Source: Hyphococcus flavus (GTDB lineage: Bacteria > Pseudomonadota > Alphaproteobacteria > Caulobacterales > Parvularculaceae). Taken from it: 64,000 bases of DNA. The DNA is taken from positions 2,495,501 to 2,559,500 of the forward strand of contig NZ_CP118166.1 of NCBI RefSeq assembly GCF_028748065.1, read 5' to 3'. Below are positions 47,521 through 57,470 of this stretch, in pieces. A model generated the notes under the pieces. The model was not told the origin of the DNA. It made no database searches and saw only the letters and a program-made list of their open reading frames with translations. The translations under genes and the position numbers were made by a program. Each line of letters begins with the position of its first letter. The first letter of the stretch is position 1.

Positions 47521-48213
47521 ATGACTGAGCCGATTGACCTTTATTACTGGCCGACGCCGAACGGGTGGAAGGTTTCCGTATATCTCGAAGAGGCGGGGCT
47601 CCCTTACAATGTTCACTATATCGACATCACAGCGGGCGATCAGTTCAAGCCGGACTTTCTGGCGATCTCGCCGAACAACCGGATGCCGGCGATTGTCGAT
47701 CATGATGGACCGGACGGAAAGAAAATTAACGTCTTCGAGTCCGGCGCCATACTGCAGTATCTTGGCCGCAAGACTGGCAAATACTATCCGAAGGATGAGC
47801 GCGCCCGTGTTGAAGTTGACGAATGGCTAATGTGGCAGATGGGCGGCGTCGGCCCTATGCTTGGCCAGTTCCATCATTTCCATCATTACGCGCCGGAAAA
47901 ACTTGAATACGCCATGAACCGCTATGCGAACGAGGCGCACCGGCTTTATGGCGTCATCAATAAACGTCTGGAAACACGTGAATATGTTGCTGGCGAATAT
48001 TCTATCGCAGACATGGCGATTGCATCATGGATGAAGCTTTATGAGCGTCACCTGATTGATCCGCAAGAGTTTCCACACTTCAAAAAATGGCTCGACAAAG
48101 TCCTGGCTCGGCCCGGCGTGCAAAAGGGTCTTGCGCTCGGTGACGATCGCCGCGGCAACATTAGCGACGATGAAAAAGCGAAGAAAATACTCTTTGGTCA
48201 GCGCGGCGGGTAA
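47521..48213 (+). CDS. Glutathione S-transferase, Ure2/YfcG-like
   Basis: The 230-residue protein has an N-terminal thioredoxin-like domain (YYWPTPNGWKVSVYLEEAGL with N and T near the glutathione thiol, and SPNNRMPAIVDHDG, FESGAILQYLGRKTGKYYPK) and a C-terminal helical domain (MWQMGGVGPMLGQFHHFHHY, YSIADMAIASWM). The pattern is that of the Nu-class/YfcG group, which have disulfide reductase activity toward glutathione conjugates. GAGG precedes ATG 47521. Exact substrate unknown. Confidence 0.93.
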   Translation: MTEPIDLYYWPTPNGWKVSVYLEEAGLPYNVHYIDITAGDQFKPDFLAISPNNRMPAIVDHDGPDGKKINVFESGAILQYLGRKTGKYYPKDERARVEVDEWLMWQMGGVGPMLGQFHHFHHYAPEKLEYAMNRYANEAHRLYGVINKRLETREYVAGEYSIADMAIASWMKLYERHLIDPQEFPHFKKWLDKVLARPGVQKGLALGDDRRGNISDDEKAKKILFGQRGG

Positions 48214-48278
48214 TTCGCCGGTGTTTGACGTCTCAAGTGATTGGGGTTAGCCGCAATCTGAAAAATTAGGAGGATGCG

Positions 48279-48635
48279 GTGTCCGATCAAAATCAGAGCA
48301 GCGAAATCAGTTTTGATGATTTTCTACGCGTTGATATACGCGTTGGAACAGTGATTGACGCACAACCGTTTCCGGAGGCCAGGAAGCCCGCGATCAAACT
48401 CCAGATAAATTTCGGTGAAGACATTGGCGTTAAAAAATCTTCCGCCCAAATCACCGTTCATTATACGCCTGAGCAATTGATTGGCCGGCAGGTGATGGCG
48501 GTGGTTAACTTCCCGCCGCGTCAGATCGGCCCGTTTATGTCTGAAGTATTGACGCTTGGCTATGAAGATCAAGATGGCGCCATCGTGTTGGCGAATATCG
48601 ATAAGCCTGTCCCAAACGGCTCAAGGTTGATGTAG
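48279..48635 (+). CDS. csaA: CsaA-like tRNA-binding chaperone
   Basis: The 118-residue protein is a single EMAP/Myf-type tRNA-binding domain with DFLRVDIRVGTVIDAQPFPEA, KLQINFGEDIGVKKSSAQIT, and GRQVMAVVNFPPRQIGPFMSE, which are CsaA signatures. CsaA dimers act as export-related chaperones and bind tRNA. GTG 48279 is the start, with AGGAGG seven bases upstream; an ATG within this frame would cut off the domain start. Stand-alone gene between GST and the UDG-like gene. Confidence 0.93.
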   Translation: MSDQNQSSEISFDDFLRVDIRVGTVIDAQPFPEARKPAIKLQINFGEDIGVKKSSAQITVHYTPEQLIGRQVMAVVNFPPRQIGPFMSEVLTLGYEDQDGAIVLANIDKPVPNGSRLM

Positions 48636-48678
48636 ATTAAAACCTTACTCGCAGTGCAAACATGGAGTTTGCGCACAA

Positions 48679-49272
48679 ATGCTCCGGCCTCTCTTAAAAG
48701 AAATTCGCGCTTGCCGTGTTTGTGTTGATGCGCCCGCGAGCGATCCGCTGCCGCATGAGCCGCGCCCGGTTCTGCAGGCCTCGAAAAAAGCGCGGCTAGG
48801 CGTTTTTGGTCAGGCGCCTGGCAATCTCGTGCACCAGAGCGGCAAACCTTTCACAGATCCTTCCGGCGTGCGTTTGCGAGAATGGATGGGCGTCAGCGAA
48901 GAGGTTTTCTACGACAAGTCCAAAGTCGCGGTGATCCCTATGGGCTTTTGTTTCCCGGGCTATGACGCGAAAGGCGGCGACTTGCCGCCGCGAAAAGAAT
49001 GTGCAACGACGTGGCGAGAAGAATTGATGGCGGCGCTGCCGAATCTCGAATGCGCAATTCTTGTGGGCGCCTATGCGCAAAAATGGCATCTGGGCAGCAG
49101 CGCCGAAAAAACACTGACCGCGACGGTGGAAAAATGGCGGGAATTCGCGCCGCGTTATTTTCCAACCCCACATCCATCCTGGCGTAACAATTCGTGGCTG
49201 AGGAAAAATCTGTGGTTTGAGTCTGACCTGTTGCCAGTGCTCAGAAATCGCGTTCGTGCGCTTACGCGCTAA
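48679..49272 (+). CDS. Uracil-DNA glycosylase-superfamily protein
   Basis: The 197-residue protein has the UDG fold motifs: GVFGQAPGNLVHQSGKPFTD (motif 1, about 40-59), IPMGFCFPGYDAKGGDLPPR, ILVGAYAQKWHL and the C-terminal PTPHPSWRNNSWLRKN (motif 2, about 157-172). This subgroup lacks the four-Cys iron-sulfur site of families 4 and 5, although it opens with CRVC. It probably removes uracil or another damaged base, but activity of this group is not established. The stop overlaps by four bases the convergent lysozyme gene. Confidence 0.85.
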   Translation: MLRPLLKEIRACRVCVDAPASDPLPHEPRPVLQASKKARLGVFGQAPGNLVHQSGKPFTDPSGVRLREWMGVSEEVFYDKSKVAVIPMGFCFPGYDAKGGDLPPRKECATTWREELMAALPNLECAILVGAYAQKWHLGSSAEKTLTATVEKWREFAPRYFPTPHPSWRNNSWLRKNLWFESDLLPVLRNRVRALTR

Positions 49273-50174
49273 CGGCGATAGTTTCGCCAGTCGTCCCAGC
49301 GCGCAAAAATGACGAACAGAACAGAAAGAACGATCAGGATCAGCAACGCGAACTGAACTTGCGCCTCAACCGCATGCGCCTCGTGCTTTGACGGACGGTC
49401 AGCCGGCACTTCCACCATTTCGCCAGTATCCGCGCTTTGATCATCGGTTGACGGCGCACCGTCTGTTTCGCTTGACGGCGGGGTCGATCCTTCGCCCGCG
49501 CTAGGATCTTCTGTGAGCCCTTCTCCGTTCTCGATATTGGATTCGATCTGGTCGAGCTCCTCAGCGTTGTCTCTGCCAAGCGTGGAGGAGGCGACGCCTG
49601 CGCCGCCGGCAATGGTTGCGCCTTGAACTGTACGACTTTCGGCGACGTTGCCTCGGCGCGGCGCGTCTTCCACAGGCTCCGCGCGTGAATTTTCTTCGAT
49701 CTGTTCCGGATCGCGCACCATGGGCGGGCCATCTGGCGTCAGGAACAGGGCGCGTTCCGAGGCGCGGCGGCGGGTCAGGCCAAGCACCTCGCGCAGTACG
49801 CCGCCGACCGTCGCCTTGTTCCACCATGTAAGCGCGTCCGCGGCGCCAATCCGGTCGCCTTTATTGAGACGTTTTAAGGCTGTTGAGCCGCGAAAAGCGC
49901 CGACGCCGACATTGTAGACAAAGCTGACCAGCGCATCGAACTCATTCTGGTTTAGGGGGACTTTGACAGCACTATCAACAGCTTGCTCGCGCGGCCTTAA
50001 ATCACGCTTTAAAAGTTCTTCAGCGTCTTTTTCGCTGATTTTCATACCGGGCTCTACGTCGTCGCCCGTGTGCCCGTAGCCAATGGTCCATATCCCGGCG
50101 ATGTCCTGATACGCCTCAAGCTCAAGGCCCTCAAACCGCTTGATCAGATCGATACCGCTCGGTGACGTACGCAC
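49269..50174 (-). CDS. GH24 (T4-type) lysozyme with C-terminal membrane anchor
   Basis: The 301-residue protein starts with GTG 50174 (GGGAG upstream) and has a GH24 lysozyme domain at about 1-145. The catalytic trio E15 in KRFEGL, D24 in AYQDIAG and T30 in IWTIGYGHT keeps the exact E-9-D-6-T spacing of T4 lysozyme. A long, acidic, Ser/Pro/Glu-rich linker (about 155-270) follows and a hydrophobic segment VQFALLILIVLSVLFVIFAR near the C-terminus anchors the protein in the membrane, leaving about ten residues beyond. There is no N-terminal signal, so orientation is unclear. No phage head or tail genes are nearby. Confidence 0.9.
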   Translation of the reverse strand: MRTSPSGIDLIKRFEGLELEAYQDIAGIWTIGYGHTGDDVEPGMKISEKDAEELLKRDLRPREQAVDSAVKVPLNQNEFDALVSFVYNVGVGAFRGSTALKRLNKGDRIGAADALTWWNKATVGGVLREVLGLTRRRASERALFLTPDGPPMVRDPEQIEENSRAEPVEDAPRRGNVAESRTVQGATIAGGAGVASSTLGRDNAEELDQIESNIENGEGLTEDPSAGEGSTPPSSETDGAPSTDDQSADTGEMVEVPADRPSKHEAHAVEAQVQFALLILIVLSVLFVIFARWDDWRNYRR

Positions 50175-50392
50175 TGGAAAGCTCCCAAACCCCGCTGCAG
50201 ATTGCAGCTTAACCGTAAATGAGGGCGAAAAGTAGGAGTTTAAGAGTAGTTTTCCGAACTGTCGGCGAGCCTTGGCTTTGCCTGTTGTGAAAACAATTGT
50301 TTCAACAATATCGGCGCCTTAACAGTCATCCGAATTTGCGTATGAGCGCGGCTACGAGAGAAAATGAGGTCAAATCTGGGCGAGGCCTGCGC

Positions 50393-50725
50393 CTAGCAAT
50401 CTTTTATCTCTCGATCATTGAGCAACGCATGCTGCTCCGCGACACTCGCTTCAAAAGATTGCGTGTGGACTTTCAGCTCTTCCAGGAGATCCTGTTCGAC
50501 AGAAAAAAAGGCAACGCGATTAGCGGCGACGGATTGCGTAGACCGGGCGTGCGACGCCGCAAGACGCGCTTTTTCAGCCTGAAGAGAGGCGACGCTTTCA
50601 AGCGCGTCGGCGTTTATGGCGTCGTTTTCTTTGCCGATTATCTCGGTCAGCGCTTCGGTCACGCTTATCAGCGCGCGCACGCAGTTTGACGCGTCAAAAT
50701 CCCGGTTTAGCTGAATTGTCGCCAT
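50393..50725 (-). CDS. Small helical protein, FlgN-like
   Basis: The 110-residue protein is entirely helical with repeats of hydrophobic residues every three or four positions: VRALISVTEALTEIIGKEND, LESVASLQAEKARLAASHAR and LLEELKVHTQSFEASVAEQH. The pattern recalls FlgN, the export chaperone for flagellar hook-filament proteins, but could be another coiled-coil protein. ATG 50725 has AGGG nearby. No other flagellar gene is in the window, so the assignment is weak. Confidence 0.5.
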   Translation of the reverse strand: MATIQLNRDFDASNCVRALISVTEALTEIIGKENDAINADALESVASLQAEKARLAASHARSTQSVAANRVAFFSVEQDLLEELKVHTQSFEASVAEQHALLNDREIKDC

Positions 50726-51070
50726 GCCCTAACAAACTCCTAACGGCGAACCTGCCGCGTTGTTTTCTCCGGCTATAGGGCATCGTGGAAAAGAAATGAT
50801 TTAGGCGATCATTGAAATTGTCTGCATGTTCGCCGTCTCGCGATAAGTGATGCCGCAGCGCAGCGAAAGCAGCATAACGTGGCGCGCAATTTTTGCGCGC
50901 TGAGCCCTATACGAAACACAAAATCAATCTTTCAATTTTAATCATCTCGCCGCTGTGAGCAGATTGGGCGAAATCGATGCTTGAGCCGCAAGATGCGCAT
51001 GGCTATAGAGAGCCGCGACTCGCGCCGGAATTTTGGCCGGGTTAGGGGGTAGAAAGCTGGGAGAGACAGC
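50726..51070. other. 345-bp interval upstream of dksA
   Basis: This interval probably holds the dksA promoter and a long leader. A perfect inverted repeat, GCGCGCAA-TTT-TTGCGCGC, is at 50882-50900; it has no T-run and could be an operator or leader hairpin. I see no gene. Confidence 0.5.
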
Positions 51071-51487
51071 ATGTCGGCGTCCGAAGTAGAAGAGTATCGT
51101 CCGTCTGATGACGAACAGTTTATGAACGATCGGCAAAAAGAATACTTCAAGAAGAAGCTTTTATCCTGGAAGCAAGACATCATTCGCGAAAGCGAAGGCA
51201 CGCTCAACAATCTTCAGGAAGACAATAATCACCTTCCCGATATTGCCGACCGTGCATCAAGCGAAACGGAAAAAGCGCTTGAACTGCGAACGCGCGATCG
51301 TCAGCGGAAACTTATTTCAAAAATTGACGCTGCGTTGCGCCGTATCGAAACCGGCGAATACGGGTACTGCGAAGAAACGGGCGAGCCGATCGGCGTGCGC
51401 CGTCTCGATGCGCGCCCAATCGCAACCTTGTCGCTTGAAGCGCAAGAACGCCACGAGCGCGAGGAAAAAGTCTACCGCGACGACTAA
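51071..51487 (+). CDS. dksA: RNA polymerase-binding transcription factor DksA, one-cysteine type
   Basis: DksA binds in the RNA polymerase secondary channel and works with ppGpp. The 138-residue protein has the coiled coil (NDRQKEYFKKKLLSWKQDI onwards), the tip residues DxxDxA-like DIADRASSETEKAL, and the C-terminal zinc-finger region YGYCEETGEPIGVRRLDARP followed by IATLSLEAQERHE. The four Cys of E. coli DksA are reduced to one (Cys in GYCEE; the others are Thr, Ser and Ala), so zinc is probably not bound. This type is known in alphaproteobacteria. GGGAGAG precedes ATG 51071. Confidence 0.95.
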   Translation: MSASEVEEYRPSDDEQFMNDRQKEYFKKKLLSWKQDIIRESEGTLNNLQEDNNHLPDIADRASSETEKALELRTRDRQRKLISKIDAALRRIETGEYGYCEETGEPIGVRRLDARPIATLSLEAQERHEREEKVYRDD

Positions 51488-51738
51488 TTCTCCACCTGAA
51501 AACAGCACTACTTGCAGAGATGCTCTGACCGCCCTATATGCAGCGTCGCAATTTCTGTTTTGGGCCGCAGCCGAACCGCGGCCGACTCTCTAGTCTGCCA
51601 GAAGGGCGATGTAATCGCGCTTCGAATTCGACCTCTTCCAAGACACGAGTTTGCGCTAACCGGCTTCGCCTCAAGGGGTGGGCCTTCTCTGCCGTGAGGA
51701 AACGTCTTGCGGCGCGCCTTAATGTCAAGGAGACGAAA

Positions 51739-51942
51739 ATGGCGACAGGAACAGTCAAATGGTTCAACACCCAAAAGGGTTATGGTTTCATTCAGCCGGA
51801 CGATGGCGGCAAAGACGTATTCGTCCATGCAACCGCTGTTGAGAGTGCAGGCATGCGCCAGCTCGATGAAGGCCAGAAAGTCTCTTACGAGCTTGCGACA
51901 GATCGCGGCAAAACTGCAGCGTCTGACCTGAAAGCCCTCTAG
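51739..51942 (+). CDS. CspA-family cold-shock protein
   Basis: The 67-residue protein is a single cold-shock domain with RNP1-like [14 protein letters not shown] and RNP2-like VFVHATAV, and the start [18 protein letters not shown] at 51727-51732 is seven bases before ATG 51739. The upstream 250 bases to dksA have no gene, so a long 5' leader, typical of csp mRNAs, is possible. A strong terminator follows. Confidence 0.96.
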   Translation: MATGTVKWFNTQKGYGFIQPDDGGKDVFVHATAVESAGMRQLDEGQKVSYELATDRGKTAASDLKAL

Positions 51943-51961
51943 GCTTTCAATCGTATGGTTG

Positions 51962-51996
51962 AAAACGGCGCTCTTTCGGGAGCGCCGTTTTTTTTT
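51962..51996. terminator. Bidirectional Rho-independent terminator between csp and kbp
   Basis: AAACGGCGCTC (51963-51973), a 6-base loop TTTCGG and GAGCGCCGTTT (51980-51990) form an 11-bp stem followed by a run of T to 51996. On the minus strand the stem is followed by TTTTC, so it also serves the convergent kbp gene, whose stop codon overlaps the T-run. Confidence 0.95.
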
Positions 51997-52426
51997 AATC
52001 CAGTGATGGGATGCGTAGGGTCTGTCCCGGATAGATTTTGTCGGGATCGGAAAGCATCGGTTTATTAGCCTCAAAGATCGTCGGATACTTCATCGGGTCT
52101 CCGTAGTGGTCTTTGGAGATTTTTGACAATGTGTCGCCCTTCTGGACGGTATAGAAAACCGTCTGATTGGGTTCGTCTTCGATATCGATTTGCGCTTCGA
52201 CTTCACCGATGCCGGGGGTGTTGCCGGCCGCGACAATGGCCTTTTCCGCTTCGGCGCGATTGCGCGCCGTTCCTTTTACGACGACGCGGCCATCGCCTGC
52301 TTCTTCAACTTCAAGGTTTTTGACTTCGGTTTTGTGACCCTGAATGCGGTCCTTAATTCCTTCAGCAATATTGCTGACGCCATCGCGTAACTTCTCACCA
52401 GCGTCTTTGACGAATTTAAATAGCAT
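51995..52426 (-). CDS. kbp: BON-LysM protein (Kbp/YgaU-like)
   Basis: The 143-residue protein has an N-terminal helix, a BON domain (about 35-85: VKNLEVEEAGDGRVVVKGTA and GNTPGIGEVEAQIDI) and a C-terminal LysM (about 90-140: FYTVQKGDTLSKISKDHYGD, IFEANKPMLSDPDKIYPGQT). In E. coli Kbp (YgaU) is a cytoplasmic protein that binds K+ and has the same layout and length. No signal peptide is present. The DUF937 gene lies 15 bp upstream on the same strand. Confidence 0.9.
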   Translation of the reverse strand: MLFKFVKDAGEKLRDGVSNIAEGIKDRIQGHKTEVKNLEVEEAGDGRVVVKGTARNRAEAEKAIVAAGNTPGIGEVEAQIDIEDEPNQTVFYTVQKGDTLSKISKDHYGDPMKYPTIFEANKPMLSDPDKIYPGQTLRIPSLD

Positions 52427-52441
52427 CTGAGTTCACCTCGC

Positions 52442-53038
52442 TTATTTCCGCCCAAACAGGCCGCCGAGCAACTGCTTTCCTGCTTGCTCCATCAGGTCAT
52501 CCTTAAAATCACCGTCGCCGTCCTGGTCGAGAAACCCGAGCAAACCGCCGAGTTCGTTGGGCGCGGCGGCGTGAGCGCGGACGCTTTCCTCAGTCACCAG
52601 CCCGGCCAGCGCAGACGCATCAAGACCCTGTTCGCGTTTCGCCCGGCCAAGGGAAGCCAGCACAGCGGGCGCCGCCATGGCGAGCAATTGACCAATCTGT
52701 CCCTGATCAACACCAGCCGTCTTGGCGAGCGCGCGTTCCGTCTGGGATTGCTTGCCGCCAAGGATATGACCAAGGATTTTTTGACCGTCAGCCAGAACAT
52801 TGTCGCTGCTGACCTGGTCGACATTATTCAAAAGGCTGCCGTCGTGCCGCTGTAGTGCATCGGACAGGGCCTGCGCGCCTTGCGGCTGGGATGCGTTTTT
52901 CTTCAGCCCCGCCATAATCGCCGCCATGGCCATGGGCATCATCTTTTCGGTGAGCCCTTGTTCCATACCGGTCTTCTGCGACGCCTGTTGTGAGATCTGC
53001 GAAACCACCACCTGCGTCAATTGATCCATCAATGACAT
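52442..53038 (-). CDS. DUF937/YidB-like protein with an EF-hand-like loop
   Basis: The 198-residue protein has an N-terminal DUF937-type region (about 1-140: KMMPMAMAAIMAGLKKNASQ, NNVDQVSSDNVLADGQKILG and GHILGGKQSQTERALAKTAG) and near the C-terminus GFLDQDGDGDFKDD, a loop with Asp at 1, 3, 5 and 9 like EF-hand/dockerin calcium sites. No signal peptide. It lies upstream of kbp, 15 bp apart, so the two are likely expressed together. Function not known. Confidence 0.85.
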   Translation of the reverse strand: MSLMDQLTQVVVSQISQQASQKTGMEQGLTEKMMPMAMAAIMAGLKKNASQPQGAQALSDALQRHDGSLLNNVDQVSSDNVLADGQKILGHILGGKQSQTERALAKTAGVDQGQIGQLLAMAAPAVLASLGRAKREQGLDASALAGLVTEESVRAHAAAPNELGGLLGFLDQDGDGDFKDDLMEQAGKQLLGGLFGRK

Positions 53039-53177
53039 TTCATTCCTTTCCTAGCGCCCCCGCGCCGTAACGGGTTTATCTTAGCGTTCCGGCGGGCGGC
53101 GGCAAATCGGAAGCGCACACGGCTGATCCACTAGAAAATCGGGGTTGAAAGCGGTGATGACTCCGCTATGAAGGCCC

Positions 53178-53993
53178 ATGGAGCGACGCACTTCCTCATC
53201 AAAATCGCCGCCGAAACGGCAAAAAAAGCGCCAGAACGCTCGTCCGAAAAAGACCAACATCGCGACGACCGCGCTCGGCGAGGAGCCTGAGAAGCGCAGC
53301 CGAAAGAAAGGCGCGCCGCAAAAGGGCGAGGCTGGCAATCGCGAACTGAACGTCCATGTCAAAACCGCCAAGCGCCGTGAGTATGGTTCGACCCTGTGGC
53401 TGAAACGTCAGCTCAATGACCCTTATGTGCGCAAGGCGAAGGCTGAAGGGTATCGCTCCCGCGCGGCCTACAAGCTGATCGAACTCGATGAAAAATTTTC
53501 AGTGCTGCGAGCTGGCGCGCGTATTGTCGATCTCGGCTGCGCGCCGGGCGGCTGGTGCCAGGTGGCTGCAAAGAAAGTCGGCGGCAAGGGGAAAGTGGTA
53601 GGCATCGATTACCTCTCGATGCCAGAGGTCATGGGCGCCGATGTGCTCGAAATGGATTTTCTGGATGAGGCCGCGCCGGACAAGCTGAAAGACATGCTGG
53701 GCGGCGAAGCCGATGTGGTTCTTTCCGACATGGCCGCCCCGACCACCGGTCATAAGTCTACGGATCATTTGCGCATCATTGCGCTTGCCGAAGCCGCCCT
53801 CGATTTTGCCGAGGACGTGCTGGCGCCCGGGGGCGCTTTCGTTTGTAAAGTTTTCGCCGGCGGGGCGGAGGGCGAACTCCTGACCCGCCTCAAGCAGAAC
53901 TTCGAGACGGTCAAACACGCAAAACCGAAAGCCTCGCGTTCGGACTCGGCGGAAAAATATGTCGTAGCGACTGGTTTCAGGGGGCGGGGATGA
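53178..53993 (+). CDS. rlmE: 23S rRNA (uridine-2'-O)-methyltransferase RlmE
   Basis: RlmE (RrmJ/FtsJ) methylates U2552 of 23S rRNA. The 271-residue protein has a basic N-terminal extension (about 60 residues rich in Lys/Arg, [17 protein letters not shown]), then the methyltransferase fold with the catalytic Lys in [17 protein letters not shown] motif [36 protein letters not shown] and [14 protein letters not shown] with the last catalytic Lys. Its TGA overlaps the start of the next gene (ATGA), suggesting translational coupling. Confidence 0.95.
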   Translation: MERRTSSSKSPPKRQKKRQNARPKKTNIATTALGEEPEKRSRKKGAPQKGEAGNRELNVHVKTAKRREYGSTLWLKRQLNDPYVRKAKAEGYRSRAAYKLIELDEKFSVLRAGARIVDLGCAPGGWCQVAAKKVGGKGKVVGIDYLSMPEVMGADVLEMDFLDEAAPDKLKDMLGGEADVVLSDMAAPTTGHKSTDHLRIIALAEAALDFAEDVLAPGGAFVCKVFAGGAEGELLTRLKQNFETVKHAKPKASRSDSAEKYVVATGFRGRG

Positions 53994-54562
53994 CGGTCAT
54001 TACAGTGCTTCATGACGTAAAAGAAAACGTGACGTGGCTCGGATCCAACGGCCGGGCGACCATCGGCAGTTATGTCGGCCCGTCACGCGACAACAAATGG
54101 TTCGCAGTCCATGGCTGGGCGATCGGTATCACCGGCAGCGGCCCTAAAGTTGAAGCGCTCGAAGCGCACCTGAACGATTTTCCAAAGGACGCCTCACGTC
54201 CGCATGAAATTCTGAAGTTCATGAAAACCGCTTACAGCGACTTTGATATTGGCGAGGTCGAGGAAGGGTTGAAACGCTATAGCGGCAATGGTCTCCTCAT
54301 TCATAAAAGCGGCGCCGTCTGGGATTTCGACAACAGCTTTTGTCTGACGCCGGTTGAGCCGGGCGTGTTCTGGGCGCGCGGCTCCGGCATGGATATCGCT
54401 CTCGGCGCAGGCAAGGCGCTCAAGGATTTTGTCGCCTCGCCCAAAGAACTGACGAGGCGCGTGCTGGAAATTACCATCGCCACGGATGTGGACAGTCCGG
54501 GCGAGTTGCCAGTTCAAACATTCGACGCCAACGGCGTCCTGTCCGATCCAATAGAGGCATGA
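53990..54562 (+). CDS. HslV/proteasome-like Ntn-hydrolase homologue
   Basis: The 190-residue protein has a pattern very like HslV: the start [20 protein letters not shown] (Thr2 as possible N-terminal nucleophile after Met removal), a Lys in SRDNKWFAV at the place of the HslV Lys33, [10 protein letters not shown], and the C-terminal half [20 protein letters not shown] with [12 protein letters not shown]. The Asp that supports the nucleophile in HslV (in GDGQ) is Ser/Asn here (GSNGR). I see no HslU near. It overlaps rlmE by four bases and guaB starts ten bases downstream. It might be an inactive proteasome-like fold or an unusual amidase. Confidence 0.65.
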   Translation: MTVITVLHDVKENVTWLGSNGRATIGSYVGPSRDNKWFAVHGWAIGITGSGPKVEALEAHLNDFPKDASRPHEILKFMKTAYSDFDIGEVEEGLKRYSGNGLLIHKSGAVWDFDNSFCLTPVEPGVFWARGSGMDIALGAGKALKDFVASPKELTRRVLEITIATDVDSPGELPVQTFDANGVLSDPIEA

Positions 54563-56046
<1,484 letters not shown>

Positions 56047-56047
<1 letters not shown>

Positions 56048-57420
56048 TGCGCCTATCCGGACGCCTTTCCGCTGCGATTGAGATTCTCGACGATTTCGAA
56101 AAGCGCCGCGTGCCGCTGAAAACAGCGATCGCCGATTGGTCGCGGAACAATCGCTATGCCGGCGCCAAAGATCGCGCGTGGATTTCCGGTTTGTGTCTTG
56201 ATGTGCTGCGTAAGCGGAATTCCCTTGCGGCGGCCATGGGCAATGGCTCGGCTCGCTCGCTGGTGTTGGGCGCATTGCGAATTTTGTGGGTGAAACCATT
56301 TGATGAAATCGCTGACGCCGCTGCCGAAGAACCGCATGGGCCCGGCGCCCTGACGCAGGATGAAGTCTGTGCTTTAGGCGATGAGTCTGACATGGCTTCT
56401 TCACCTTGCGGCGCCGATGAAGTGCAGGCAGAGGAGCGCGCAATTGCGCTTGGCGAGCCGCATGTCGCTGGCGATTTCCCCGAATGGTTAGCTCCACACA
56501 TTGAGCGTGTATTTGGCGAGGATGCGCCGGTCATCATGTCCGCCTTTGCGGAACGCGCCGACATCGACATGCGCCTGAACACTTTAAAAACATCGCAAGA
56601 AAAAACGCTTGCGGCGCTGAAAACAGTGAAAGCAGAAACGGTTCCCATACTGACAACAGCCGCGCGCATCGCCGCGCCGGATCCGAGTGAAAAAGCGCCG
56701 GGCGTTACGGTAATTCCCGCTTTTAACAAGGGCTGGGTCGAAGTGCAGGATTTGGGCTCCCAAATCGCGGCCTGCGCTGCGGGCGCCATCAAAGGCGCGC
56801 AGGTGTTGGACTATTGCGCAGGCGGCGGCGGCAAGACGCTCGCGCTCGCCGCGATGATGGAAAACACTGGTCAGCTTTACGCCTATGACCGCGACCCGCG
56901 ACGGTTAAAGCCGCTCTTTCATCGCGCCAAGCGCGCCGGCGTGCGTAATTTACAGATACGTTCGCCAGCGGGCGGAGAGGGGTTGGATGATCTTTCAGGC
57001 AAAATGGATGTGGTGTTTGCCGACGCGCCATGTTCCGGCGCAGGCACATGGCGGCGCCATCCCGATACGAAATGGCGTTTGACGGAAAAGCAGTTGCAGA
57101 CGCGTAACAGCGAACAGGCCCTAGTGCTGGGCGAAGCGTCTCAGTTCGTCAAACCCGGCGGGCGAATGGTGTGGGTGACTTGTTCTTTCCTGATGGAGGA
57201 AAATGAGGATCGTCTCGCTGCATTTTTGAATGACCACGATGAGTTCGTGCAGGTTCCTGCTCTCGAATGCATACTTTCGTCCGGCCTTATCACCGATGAT
57301 GGTGCGGATATATTAAAAACCTGCGTGACGCCGGATGGGGCTGTTCGCCTGACGCCGGATAAAATCCGCGCTGACGGGTTTTTCATTGCGGTTCTGGAAA
57401 AACGCAGCTTGTCCGGCTGA
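56047..57420 (+). CDS. rsmB: RsmB/NOP-family rRNA (cytosine-C5) methyltransferase
   Basis: The 457-residue protein has an N-terminal NusB-like helical domain (about 1-140) and a methyltransferase domain with the RsmB order: VEVQDLGSQIAACAAGAIKG, SAM motif VLDYCAGGGGKTLALAAMM, YAYDRDPRRLKPL, the catalytic Cys motifs ADAPCSGAGTWRRHPDTKW and VTCSFLMEEN. RsmB methylates C967 of 16S rRNA, but the exact target of this family member is inferred. Long insert with repeated Ala/Glu at about 90-120. Coupled to guaB. Confidence 0.9.
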
Positions 57421-57470
57421 ACGCAATCATGGACACTAAACTATAACAGGATCAATGGAGGGGACACATC

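Noticed and set aside
49269-50174. Prophage or gene-transfer-agent lysis module
   Set aside because: No holin, capsid, portal or tail genes flank the lysozyme, and its C-terminal anchor is unlike phage endolysins.
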